Source of the DNA: Saliniramus fredricksonii
GTDB taxonomy: Bacteria > Pseudomonadota > Alphaproteobacteria > Rhizobiales > Beijerinckiaceae
Assembly: GCF_900094735.1 (NCBI RefSeq)
Contig: NZ_FMBM01000001.1
Coordinates: 682,001 to 746,000, forward strand
Length of the DNA: 64,000 nucleotides
Reading direction: 5' to 3'
Under the pieces are notes generated by a model. It worked only from the letters and a program-made list of their open reading frames with translations. It was not told where the DNA came from and did not search any database. A program made the translations under genes and the position numbers. Shown here in pieces: positions 54,329 through 62,148 of this stretch (positions are counted from its first letter, which is position 1; each line of letters starts with the position of its first letter).

Positions 54329-55381
54329 ATGAAGACGAGTTTCGTATCCACACAGGCCATCGCGGATTCGACGCGCATGTCGATGATCCGGATGCAGGGC
54401 GAACTGGCCAAGGCCTCCAAGGAGCTCTCCTCCGGACGCCTGGCCGATATCGGCCAGGGGCTCGGCAGCCGCACCGGTCACGCAGTCCAGTTGCGGCATG
54501 AACTGTCGCAGCTGGAGACGATCCGCGACACCAACGGCCTGGTGCAATCGCGGCTCGATACCTCCCAGGCGGCCCTGAAGGGGCTGCTGGGCACGGCGGA
54601 GGACTTCATGAGCACGCTCGTCGCCATGCGCGACGGCGCCATCGCGGGCTCCGCCATCAAGCCGCAGGCGGATCTCAATCTGAAGGAATTGTCCGGCGCG
54701 CTGAACGCCAATCTGAACGGGCAGTTCCTGTTCTCCGGCATCAATACCGATGTGAAGCCGATGGCGAGCTATGAAGCCGATCCGCCTTCGGCGCCGAAAG
54801 CGGCGCTCGATGCGGCCTTCACCGCCGAATTCGGCTTCGCCCAGGATGATCCCGCCGTCGCGACGATCGATCCGGCGACGATGCAGGGCTTCCTGGACGG
54901 CGCCTATTCGGATCTTTTCCTTGATGATGCGCAATGGGAGGGCACCTGGTCGGACGCCTCCTCGCGCAATGTGCGCAGCCGCATCGCAACGAACGAGCTG
55001 ATCGAGACGTCCGCCAATGCCAATGAGACACCGTTCCGGCAATTGGCAATGGCCTATACCGCCATCTCCGATCTCGGCCTCGGCGAGCTCGGGCGCGGCG
55101 CTTCGCAGGCGGTGATCGACAAGGCGATCGCCTCGGTCAGCGAGGCGATCCAGGGACTGACCTCGGTCAAGGCGCGGCTCGGCGTCTCGCAGAACCGGGT
55201 CGCCGCAGCCGATGAACGTCTGTCCATCCAGCGCGACATCATCAACCAGCAGATCGTCGATCTGGAGAATGTCGACCCCTACGAGACTGCGACCAAGGTC
55301 AACAGCCTGATGACGCAGGTCGAGATGTCCTACAGCCTGACGGCCCGGATCCGTCAGCTTTCGCTCCTGAAATTCACGTGA
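54329..55381 (+). CDS. flgL: Hook-filament junction protein FlgL (HAP3)
   Basis: A 350-residue flagellin-related protein with N-terminal SMIRMQGELAKASKELSSGR, central LNANLNGQFLFSGINTD, and C-terminal NSLMTQVEMSYSLTARIRQL. Flagellin itself is not encoded in the window. It follows flgK after 15 bases and precedes flaF after 7. Confidence 0.93.
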   Translation: MKTSFVSTQAIADSTRMSMIRMQGELAKASKELSSGRLADIGQGLGSRTGHAVQLRHELSQLETIRDTNGLVQSRLDTSQAALKGLLGTAEDFMSTLVAMRDGAIAGSAIKPQADLNLKELSGALNANLNGQFLFSGINTDVKPMASYEADPPSAPKAALDAAFTAEFGFAQDDPAVATIDPATMQGFLDGAYSDLFLDDAQWEGTWSDASSRNVRSRIATNELIETSANANETPFRQLAMAYTAISDLGLGELGRGASQAVIDKAIASVSEAIQGLTSVKARLGVSQNRVAAADERLSIQRDIINQQIVDLENVDPYETATKVNSLMTQVEMSYSLTARIRQLSLLKFT

Positions 55382-55388
55382 GGTGCCG

Positions 55389-55736
55389 ATGTACCAGTTC
55401 ACTTACGCCGAAATCGTCGATGATGCGGCTTCCGATGCGCGGGGGCGGGAGCGGCGCGCGGTCAAGCGCGGCGTCGAACTGCTTGAACAGGCGCAGGTCG
55501 CGGGCATCCGCTCGCGCGAGACCGTCGAGGCGCTGCATTATCTGCGCAGCCTCTGGAGCATCCTGATCGAGGATCTGGCCCAGCCGGAAAACGATCTGCC
55601 GGAGGCGCTGCGCGCCGATCTGATCTCGATCGGGATCTGGGTCTTGCGCGAGGTCGAGCAGATCCGGCTGGAGCGCTGTGACGATCTGCAGAACCTCATC
55701 GACATCAACACCATGATCAGCGAGGGCCTGAAATGA
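55389..55736 (+). CDS. flaF: Flagellar biosynthesis regulator FlaF
   Basis: A 115-residue alphaproteobacterial protein needed for flagellin secretion and acting opposite FlbT in flagellin control. Begins MYQFTYAEIVDDAASDARGR and ends VEQIRLERCDDLQNLIDINT as in the family. ATG 55389 has GAGG 5 bases before it; a GTG two codons earlier is less likely. It overlaps flbT (ATGA). Confidence 0.93.
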   Translation: MYQFTYAEIVDDAASDARGRERRAVKRGVELLEQAQVAGIRSRETVEALHYLRSLWSILIEDLAQPENDLPEALRADLISIGIWVLREVEQIRLERCDDLQNLIDINTMISEGLK

Positions 55737-56191
55737 AGCCGCGTGGAGAAACCGGGCGTTCCGGCCAGTCGGGTACGATGCGGCTCGCGCTGAAGCCGCA
55801 GGAGCGCCTCTTCGTCAACGGCGCGGTGCTGCGGGTCGACCGCAAGGTCGGAATCGAACTGCTCAACGACGTCACCTTCCTGATGGAAAACCATGTGCTC
55901 CAGCCCGAGGAGACGACGACGCCGCTGCGCCAGCTCTATTTCGTCGTGCAGACCATGCTGATCGATCCGCTGCAGGCGGCCCGCTCACGGGGCCTGTTCG
56001 ACGATCTGTTCGCGCCCACATTACGCTCCTTCACCAATCACGAGATCATCGACGGGCTTCTGGATCTGCGTGCGGCCATCGATCAGGGGCGCTGTTTCGA
56101 CGGGCTGAAGATCCTGCGCGGCCTGTTTGCCCGTGAAGCCGAAATCATTGGTGAGAACCGGGCGCGGGCCCGGGCTTTCGCCGCAGCCTGA
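55733..56191 (+). CDS. flbT: Flagellin mRNA regulator FlbT
   Basis: FlbT binds flagellin mRNA leaders and blocks their translation until the hook is complete. The core LALKPQERLFVNGAVLRVDR, LQPEETTTPLRQLYF and RAAIDQGRCFDGLKILRGLF is standard. The first ATG (55733) overlaps the flaF stop; an internal ATG at 55778 would remove a 15-residue polar leader. Pairing with flaF is characteristic of Alphaproteobacteria. Confidence 0.92.
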   Translation: MKPRGETGRSGQSGTMRLALKPQERLFVNGAVLRVDRKVGIELLNDVTFLMENHVLQPEETTTPLRQLYFVVQTMLIDPLQAARSRGLFDDLFAPTLRSFTNHEIIDGLLDLRAAIDQGRCFDGLKILRGLFAREAEIIGENRARARAFAAA

Positions 56192-56204
56192 GGAGACAAC
56201 CGAC

Positions 56205-56627
56205 ATGATGGTCAATCCGACACAGGCCCCGCCCGGCGGTGCCGAGAGCCAGACAGGTGCGGGTCAGGTGCAGGAGCGCAGCACCGACATGGATTACGAT
56301 GCCTTCCTGCGCTTGCTGATCGCCGAAATGAAGCATCAGGATCCGCTCGATCCCACGGACGCATCGGAATACGTCTCCCAATTCGCCTCCTTCTCGGTGG
56401 TCGAGCAGGCGATCCAGACCAACCGCAAGCTGGATGATCTGCTCGCGGGTCTGTCGCTCTCGCAATCGGGCGGCCTGATCGGGCGCCATGTCACTTCCGG
56501 GGACGGATCGGTCTCCGGCGAGATCGAATCGGTACGCCTGACCGACCAGGGCCCCCATGCCACGCTCAGCGACGGGCGCAGCCTGCTGGTCGGCCCGGGG
56601 GTGACCATTACCGGCGCGCCGTCATGA
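56205..56627 (+). CDS. flgD: Hook cap protein FlgD
   Basis: The scaffold on which FlgE assembles. A 140-residue short form: the conserved N-terminal domain (DMDYDAFLRLLIAEMKHQDPLDPTD, shown here by its position near residues 28-52, and VSQFASFSVVEQAIQTN) and a reduced C-terminal part. Enteric FlgD is about 90 residues longer; the short form is common in this class. GAGGAGA precedes ATG 56205. It overlaps fliQ by ATGA. Confidence 0.9.
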   Translation: MMVNPTQAPPGGAESQTGAGQVQERSTDMDYDAFLRLLIAEMKHQDPLDPTDASEYVSQFASFSVVEQAIQTNRKLDDLLAGLSLSQSGGLIGRHVTSGDGSVSGEIESVRLTDQGPHATLSDGRSLLVGPGVTITGAPS

Positions 56628-56890
56628 ACGCGGTCGACGCCCTCGACATGATTCGCGACGCGATCTGGGTGGTGATCGCGGGATCGGGCCCGATCGTCGG
56701 CGTCGCCATGCTGGTGGGCGTGGTCATCGCCCTGCTCCAGGCGCTGACGCAGATTCAGGAAATGACGCTCACCTTCATCCCGAAGATCGTCGCCATCCTG
56801 CTGATGTTTCTGGTCAGCGCGCCCTTCGTCGGCGCGCAGATCTATGGCTTCACCGAGCGGGTCTACGGCTATATCGAGACGGGCTTCTGA
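56624..56890 (+). CDS. fliQ: Flagellar export protein FliQ
   Basis: An 88-residue two-helix component of the export gate core with FliP and FliR. Sequence GSGPIVGVAMLVGVVIALLQ, ALTQIQEMTLTFIPKIVAIL is diagnostic. Last gene of the cluster; FliR and FlhA are in the 11.9-14.7 kb cluster and FliP is not seen in the window. Confidence 0.95.
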   Translation: MNAVDALDMIRDAIWVVIAGSGPIVGVAMLVGVVIALLQALTQIQEMTLTFIPKIVAILLMFLVSAPFVGAQIYGFTERVYGYIETGF

Positions 56891-56899
56891 TCCTGCCTG

Positions 56900-58384
56900 T
56901 CAGGCTGCCGCCACCGGCAGCGCCGGCAGGGCGGCAGGATCGATCACCGCGTCGCGGGGCAAGCGGAAAGCGGGATGGTGGCCGGCGAGACCGGTGATGC
57001 GGGCCGGATTATAGAGCGTCAGCCAGGGCGGATCCGCCTGCATCAGGCGATAGGCCTGTGCGTAATGCGCCGCGCGGCGGGTCTCGTCCGGCTCGGCGCG
57101 TCCGGCATCGATCGCCGCCTCGACCCCCGGTGAGGCATAGCCCTGCCACCAGGCGCCACGCACGCGTTGATCGAGCTTCTCGACCAGCACGCGAAAGGTC
57201 GAGAGCGGGCTCGAATCGAACACGCAAAGATCGCCGATCTCCTTGCGACGCACCTGATGCGCATAGGCTTCGCGCTCGCCATGGCTGCGGATCTCGATGC
57301 TGATGCCGAAGGCCGAGAGCTGCGCGCGCAGGCCTTCGGAAAGCGCCTGCGCCTCATCAGGCAGGCGCGTCGGCGTATCGAGGGTGAGGGCGAGACCGTT
57401 TGCGTGCCCGGCCTGCGCCAGCAGCGCACGGGCCTGATCGGGGTCGTATAGCGGGTCGTGAAGCGGATGCTCTTCGCCTTGCGCCTGCGGTGCACCGAAA
57501 TGCAGCGGGCTGATGAAGCCGGGCATAACCTGCCCCGCCCCGCCGGCCGCGTCGCGCAGGAGCGCACCGCGATCGATCGCGAGGGAGAGCGCGCGCCGCG
57601 TCAGCGGATTATCGAGCGGGCCATGCGCGGCATTCATCATGAAAATGATCGCCACCGGGGTGAGGCTCTCCACCCGCGTCGCCCCGTGTTGCGCAAGCAC
57701 CGTGCTGGCCGGCGGATCGAGATCGGTCGCAGCCTGCGCCTGCCCTGCGACGAGGGCGTCGAGGCGCCGCGCGCGGTCCGGCTCGGCCAGGACGCGGATC
57801 GCCTCATTGGTGGGCCGGCGCCCGCGATATTCCGCGAAGCGGGTGAGCAGCAGCTGCCCCGCGCCGTATTCCGCCAGACGAAACGGCCCGCTGCCCGGCG
57901 CGGCCGCGATCCTGCCGGCATCGAGGGCGTCGAGCCCGGCGGGGGAGAGGATGAAGGCCTGGGCGAGGATGTCGAGCAGATCCGCCATCGGCGCGCCCAG
58001 CCTGATGGTGAGGCTGTGGGGGTCATCGACACGGATATCGGCATCGCCGAGATAGGCCCGCCAGACCGCCGGCGAGCCCAGCGCATAACCCTTGTCGGGG
58101 CGCGCCATGCGCTCCAGCGAGGTCTTCACCGCCTGCGCATCGCAGGCCATCCCGTCATGAAAGACGGTGCCCGGGCGCAGGCGAAAGCGCCAGATGCAGG
58201 CATCGGGAGAGACCTGCCAGTTCCGGGCGAGGCGGGGGCGAAACCCGCGCGGACCGTAGCCGACAAGCGTCTCGTAGAGCGCCCGGTAGAGCGCGAGCTC
58301 ATCCGCCCCGTCGGTGCAATCATGCGGATCACGCAGGGGAAGACGTGCCTGCATCAGGGTGAAGGGTCGCGTCTGTTCGAACAT
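56900..58384 (-). CDS. SBP_bac_5-type substrate-binding protein without a signal peptide
   Basis: A 494-residue protein with the family 5 extracellular solute-binding fold: ALYRALYETLVGYGPRGF, ARNWQVSPDACIWRFRLRPG with TVFHDGMACDAQAVKTSLERM, LARLDDP-type phrases, and RRALSLAIDRGALL. These proteins normally carry peptides or nickel to ABC importers, but this one starts MFEQTRPFTLMQARLPLRD with no hydrophobic leader, and no permease or ATPase genes are near. ATG 58384 is the start nearest the domain; a longer frame also lacks a signal. It may act as a cytosolic sensor, as SgrR does with its related domain. Confidence 0.75.
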   Translation of the reverse strand: MFEQTRPFTLMQARLPLRDPHDCTDGADELALYRALYETLVGYGPRGFRPRLARNWQVSPDACIWRFRLRPGTVFHDGMACDAQAVKTSLERMARPDKGYALGSPAVWRAYLGDADIRVDDPHSLTIRLGAPMADLLDILAQAFILSPAGLDALDAGRIAAAPGSGPFRLAEYGAGQLLLTRFAEYRGRRPTNEAIRVLAEPDRARRLDALVAGQAQAATDLDPPASTVLAQHGATRVESLTPVAIIFMMNAAHGPLDNPLTRRALSLAIDRGALLRDAAGGAGQVMPGFISPLHFGAPQAQGEEHPLHDPLYDPDQARALLAQAGHANGLALTLDTPTRLPDEAQALSEGLRAQLSAFGISIEIRSHGEREAYAHQVRRKEIGDLCVFDSSPLSTFRVLVEKLDQRVRGAWWQGYASPGVEAAIDAGRAEPDETRRAAHYAQAYRLMQADPPWLTLYNPARITGLAGHHPAFRLPRDAVIDPAALPALPVAAA

Positions 58385-58549
58385 GCAGCGTCTCGTCGAT
58401 GGTGTGTCCGGGGAGAGTAGAGCATCACCGCGCCAGGAGGATAGCGGCGCGTGGCGCGTATCGGGAAATTTCGTCACGGGCGGGATCGGGCGCTGGCAGG
58501 ATGCTTGACTCGCCCGGGTGGAGATGGAATCAGATAGTGATCATTTAAA

Positions 58550-58564
58550 GAACATAAAGGGATC
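58550..58564 (+). promoter_or_regulatory. LexA-box-like site upstream of imuA
   Basis: GAAC-N7-GATC, one base from the alphaproteobacterial LexA site GAAC-N7-GAAC, ending 8 bases before the imuA ATG. SOS control of imuA-imuB is established in related bacteria, so the position supports the reading. Confidence 0.5.
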
Positions 58565-58572
58565 AAAAAGTG

Positions 58573-59583
58573 ATGTTGTCTGGTCGCGCGCCCGCCACTG
58601 ACAATGCGCTCGCAGATGCTGCGTCATCCGCCGCGCAGGATGCCGCAAAGGATGCTGCTCAGGATCTCGCGCAGTTGCGGGCGCGAGGGGTTTTGCGGCG
58701 GGCGGTTGAGGCTTTCGGGGAATCTTGCGGGGAATCTTGCGGGGAGTCGCATGCGGCGCGCGCCGAAGCCGGCGATCATGCGCCCCTCGATCATGACGCG
58801 GTCGATGCGGTGCTGGGAGGCGGGCTTGCGCGCGGCGCCGTGCACGAGATCCTCGCGGAGGAGGCCGGCGATTGCGGCGCTGCGCATGGGTTCGCACTGG
58901 CGCTGGCCCTGCGGCTCAATCGCGGCGGGGCGATGCTCTGGATCCAGGAGGAGCGCGCCCGGGCTGAGGACGGGGCGCCCTATCCGCAGGGGATCGCCAT
59001 GATGGCGGGGAAAACCATGGCGGGAAACAGTATGGCGGGAAGGGCCTTCGATCCCGCCCGCATCATCATGCTGCGCACCCGCGATGCCCGCAGCACGCTC
59101 TGGGCGATGGAGCAGGGTTTGCGCTGTCCGGGACTCGATACGGTTCTGGCAGAAGTGACCGGGCTCGCCGGAGCCTGCGATCTCACCGCCTCGCGCCGGC
59201 TGGTTCTGGCGGCGCGCGAGGGAGGCGCGACGGGTTTGCTGGTCCAGGCCGGCAGCGGGGCGCGCGATCTGAAGATCGCCAGCGCCGCGCGGACACGCTG
59301 GCTGATCGGCGCGCATCAAAGCCGGCGCGGCCTCGCCGGCGAGCCGGGCCGGGCGGCCTGGCGCCTGCATCTGGCCCGCCATCGCGGCGGGCGCGAGGGA
59401 CGCTGGCTGAGGGAATGGGATCATGAGCACGGGCGTTTCAGCGCAATCGGGGCAGGAGAAGGGGCAGCCGCAGCACGATCAGGCGCATCACAAGCGCTAT
59501 CTGGCGATCTTCCTGCCCTTTCTCGTGAGCGAGCGGATCAGACGCGAGGGGGGGCTGCGAGACGGGGTGCTGCCGCGCGCTGA
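58573..59583 (+). CDS. imuA: ImuA, RecA-like mutagenesis accessory protein
   Basis: ImuA (SulA/RecA-like) works with ImuB and normally DnaE2 in damage-induced mutagenesis. The 336-residue protein has an N-terminal Ala/Asp-rich region, then VDAVLGGGLARGAVHEILAE, LRLNRGGAMLWIQEE, EQGLRCPGLDTVLAE and AARTRWLIGAHQ, followed by ARHRGGREGRWLREWDHEHG where the family ends. The last 50 or so residues overlap imuB and are unconserved. There is an in-frame GTG just before the ATG. Confidence 0.85.
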   Translation: MLSGRAPATDNALADAASSAAQDAAKDAAQDLAQLRARGVLRRAVEAFGESCGESCGESHAARAEAGDHAPLDHDAVDAVLGGGLARGAVHEILAEEAGDCGAAHGFALALALRLNRGGAMLWIQEERARAEDGAPYPQGIAMMAGKTMAGNSMAGRAFDPARIIMLRTRDARSTLWAMEQGLRCPGLDTVLAEVTGLAGACDLTASRRLVLAAREGGATGLLVQAGSGARDLKIASAARTRWLIGAHQSRRGLAGEPGRAAWRLHLARHRGGREGRWLREWDHEHGRFSAIGAGEGAAAARSGASQALSGDLPALSRERADQTRGGAARRGAAAR

Positions 59584-61126
59584 TGCGAATCCCGCCGCAT
59601 CCTCTTCCGGCTCCCCCCCCGTCCCGCGCCCTCTCGTCACCACTTGCGAGACGCGCGGCGCCCTGCGCCTCGCCGCCACCGATCCCGTGGCCCTGCGACG
59701 CGGCCTGCGGGCGGGGATGGCGCTCACCGATGCCCGCGCACGCCATCCCGATCTGATCGCCCTGCCCGACGATCCGGCAGCCGATCGTGCCCTTCTGGAG
59801 CGCCTCGCCGACTGGGCGCGGCGCTACACTCCGCTTCTGGCGCAGGACCCGCCCGACGCACTGGTGCTCGACATGACCGGCGCCGCGCATCTGTTCGGCG
59901 GCGAGGAAGCACTCCTTGCCGATATCCGCGCCCGCCTGACCGCGATGGGCTTCACCCCCCGTCTCGCCATTGCCGGCACGCCGGAGGCCGCCGCCGCGCT
60001 GACGCGCGCAAGGCGCGACAAGGCGGGCGCTCGCGATCCGATCATCGCAAGCGGCACCGAGGAAGCGGCCTTGCGGCCTCTGTCGCTGCGGGCCCTGCGC
60101 GTCGCTCCCGAGACCTGCGAGGCGCTGGAGCGGATGGGCCTGCGCCGGGTCGAGGATATTCTCTTGCGCCCGCGCGCGCCCTTTGCCGCCCGGTTCGGCG
60201 CGGATCTGCTCGCGCGCATCGATGCGGCTCTGGGACGCCTGCGCTCAGGCATCGGTGCGCGGATCGAGGCGCCGGCCTATCTTGCCGAGCGTCGTTTCTT
60301 CGAGCCGATTCTGGCCAGTGAGGATGTCGCGCGCACGCTGGAGCGGCTGGCGGAAGAGCTCTGCGCCATGCTCACCCGCCACGGCGAGGGCGCGACGCGG
60401 CTGGAATACATGCTGTTTCGTGTCGATGGCGCGGTGCGGCGCATCAGCCTGCAGTCAGGGCGTCCGGTGCGCGATCCCGACCGGATCATGCTGCTTTTCC
60501 GCGAAAGGCTCGCCGGCCTGCACGATGCCCTCGATGTGGGCCACGGCTTTGATCTCGCCCGGCTCAGCGCCATCGCCGTCGGGCGCCTCGACGAAACGAG
60601 CCTCCGGCTTGACGGGCGTGCGCGCGGGCAGGCGCTGGCCCGGCTGATCGATACGCTCGGCGCCCGGCTCGGCGAGGAACGCGTGCGTATTCCCGTTGCC
60701 GGCGATGCGCATCTGCCGGAAGAGGCCGCGCGCCTGCGCCGCCCCTTCGAACGCCCCGCTTCCGGGCGCACCACCGCCCGTTCCTCAACCCGTTCCGCAC
60801 CCTGGCTCCCCCCCTCTTCCTGGCTCGCCACCGCCGCGCCGGATCGCCCGATCCGCCTGTTCGACCAGCCCGAACCGATCGAGGCGCTGGCCGGCGTCCC
60901 CGACGGTCCGCCCCTGCGCTTTCGCTGGCGCCGCGTCCTGCACGAGACCATCGCCTATGAAGGCCCCGAGCGCATCGCGCCGCCCTGGTGGCGCGGCGGG
61001 CGGCTGACGCGGGATTATTTCTGCGTCGAAGACCGCGCGGGCCGCCGCTTCTGGCTCTTCCGCCACGGCCTCTATGCCCGCGAGACGCAAAGCCCGCGCT
61101 GGTATCTGCACGGGTTGTTCGGGTGA
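59423..61126 (+). CDS. imuB: ImuB, catalytically inactive Y-family polymerase homologue
   Basis: A 567-residue DinB/UmuC-fold protein that links the mutasome to the beta clamp. Seen: RYLAIFLPFLVSERIRR (in place of the polymerase metal-binding start), RAGMALTDARARHPDLIALP, LLLDMTGAAHLFGGE and the clamp-type tail region. Typical acidic catalytic residues of Y-family enzymes are not in place. The C-terminal section PIRLFDQPEPIEAL...RDYFCVEDRAGRRFWLFRHG is the ImuB-specific part. DnaE2, usually next, is not present before the window ends. Confidence 0.92.
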   Translation: MSTGVSAQSGQEKGQPQHDQAHHKRYLAIFLPFLVSERIRREGGLRDGVLPRADANPAASSSGSPPVPRPLVTTCETRGALRLAATDPVALRRGLRAGMALTDARARHPDLIALPDDPAADRALLERLADWARRYTPLLAQDPPDALVLDMTGAAHLFGGEEALLADIRARLTAMGFTPRLAIAGTPEAAAALTRARRDKAGARDPIIASGTEEAALRPLSLRALRVAPETCEALERMGLRRVEDILLRPRAPFAARFGADLLARIDAALGRLRSGIGARIEAPAYLAERRFFEPILASEDVARTLERLAEELCAMLTRHGEGATRLEYMLFRVDGAVRRISLQSGRPVRDPDRIMLLFRERLAGLHDALDVGHGFDLARLSAIAVGRLDETSLRLDGRARGQALARLIDTLGARLGEERVRIPVAGDAHLPEEAARLRRPFERPASGRTTARSSTRSAPWLPPSSWLATAAPDRPIRLFDQPEPIEALAGVPDGPPLRFRWRRVLHETIAYEGPERIAPPWWRGGRLTRDYFCVEDRAGRRFWLFRHGLYARETQSPRWYLHGLFG

Positions 61127-61167
61127 GGGTGTTGGAGCGTCAAGGCACAGCGTCCGAAGGCCCTACA

Positions 61168-61196
61168 TTGAAACAGCAATGCACTTGCATTACAAT
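61168..61196 (+). promoter_or_regulatory. prlF-yhaV promoter with operator dyad in the spacer
   Basis: TTGAAA-N17-TACAAT with a palindrome AATGCA-CT-TGCATT (61178-61191) filling the spacer and touching the -10. Binding there would block polymerase, as expected for antitoxin autorepression. Confidence 0.7.
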
Positions 61197-61236
61197 AATG
61201 CCATATCCTTTCGCCGGAAACGGAGGCTGCCGCGAC

Positions 61237-61563
61237 ATGTCCGCGCGCACACACGAAACCTCGAAGCTCACCGATCGCTATCAGACGACGGTGCCGCGTG
61301 GCGTACGCAAGCAACTTGCGCTCAGCAAGGGCGATCAATTGCGCTACTGCATCGAGCCCGATGGCCGGGTTTATATCGAGCCCGTATCTGCATCAGAGAG
61401 CGACCCGGCTCTCGGCGCATTTCTTGATTTCATCGAAGCGGATATCAAGGCCCATCCCGAGCGCCTGAAGGCGCTCGACGGCGCCCTGCATGATCGCCTC
61501 GCGGCGCTCGTCGGGGATATCGATGTCGATCTGGATGCGCCGCTGTCGCCGGATGACGCATGA
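61237..61563 (+). CDS. prlF: PrlF-family antitoxin
   Basis: A 108-residue antitoxin with an N-terminal SpoVT/AbrB-type DNA-binding domain (SKLTDRYQTTVPRGVRKQL, ALSKGDQLRYCIEPDGRVYI) and an acidic C-terminus (DIDVDLDAPLSPDD) to neutralise the toxin. Also known as SohA. GGAGG lies before ATG 61237; an ATG at 61198 is possible. It overlaps yhaV by ATGA. Confidence 0.88.
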   Translation: MSARTHETSKLTDRYQTTVPRGVRKQLALSKGDQLRYCIEPDGRVYIEPVSASESDPALGAFLDFIEADIKAHPERLKALDGALHDRLAALVGDIDVDLDAPLSPDDA

Positions 61564-62078
61564 GCGCGCCGGTGGCGCCGCTCACCGTCAACGGCTGGTC
61601 GATCTACGCGCATCCGCTGTTTCTCGACCAGCTCGACGCCCTGATCACACAGGTCGAGGCGCTGCGGGCGCGCGATCCGCAGGGATGGCGGCGCAAGAAT
61701 GCAACGAAGCGCCTTGCCGCAATCTTCAGGCTCGCGCGCGAGGTCATTCCGGCGGATCCCGGATCGCCGACCTTCCGCCAGGGCGACAGTCTCGGCCCGG
61801 CGCGCAGACACTGGTTCCGGGCGAAGTTCTTCCAGCAATACCGCCTGTTCTTCCGCTTCGACACGGCGAGCGGGATCATCGTGATCGCCTGGGTGAATGA
61901 CGACGAGACGCTGCGCTCTTACGGCAGTCGAAGCGATGCCTATGCGACCTTCAAGGGCATGCTCGAGAACGGTGATCCGCCGGAGGATTTCGACGCGCTC
62001 TTGCAAGCCGCCCGCAATGCCAGCGACAGGTTCGAAACAGGCCTCGCAGCCGCATCAGAGCCCGAGCCCCGGAAATGA
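61560..62078 (+). CDS. yhaV: YhaV-family toxin (ribonuclease)
   Basis: A 172-residue member of the RelE-superfamily YhaV toxins, translation-dependent or free RNases. Visible: VNGWSIYAHPLFLDQLDAL, WRRKNATKRLAAIFRL and RHWFRAKFFQQYRLFFRF with VIAWVNDDETLRSYGS, the block holding the catalytic basic residues. Its start inside the prlF stop keeps expression tied to the antitoxin. Confidence 0.9.
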   Translation: MSAPVAPLTVNGWSIYAHPLFLDQLDALITQVEALRARDPQGWRRKNATKRLAAIFRLAREVIPADPGSPTFRQGDSLGPARRHWFRAKFFQQYRLFFRFDTASGIIVIAWVNDDETLRSYGSRSDAYATFKGMLENGDPPEDFDALLQAARNASDRFETGLAAASEPEPRK

Positions 62079-62104
62079 AAACACCCGCCGTCGCCGGCGG
62101 GTGT
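62077..62104. terminator. Bidirectional hairpin between yhaV and the TPP-enzyme gene
   Basis: ACACCCGCCG, loop TCG, CCGGCGGGTGT. Read on the minus strand it is followed by TTTT, so it best serves the downstream end of the minus-strand gene at 62149; the plus-strand exit is less T-rich. Confidence 0.7.
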
Positions 62105-62148
62105 CTCTCACGTCATCACGCGGGGACGCGCGCCTGCGCCCCGCTCCC

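Noticed and set aside
53030-55402. 790-codon minus-strand frame across flgK-flgL
   Set aside because: It is fully antisense to two well-supported flagellar genes, and its composition is typical of a complementary frame in GC-rich DNA.
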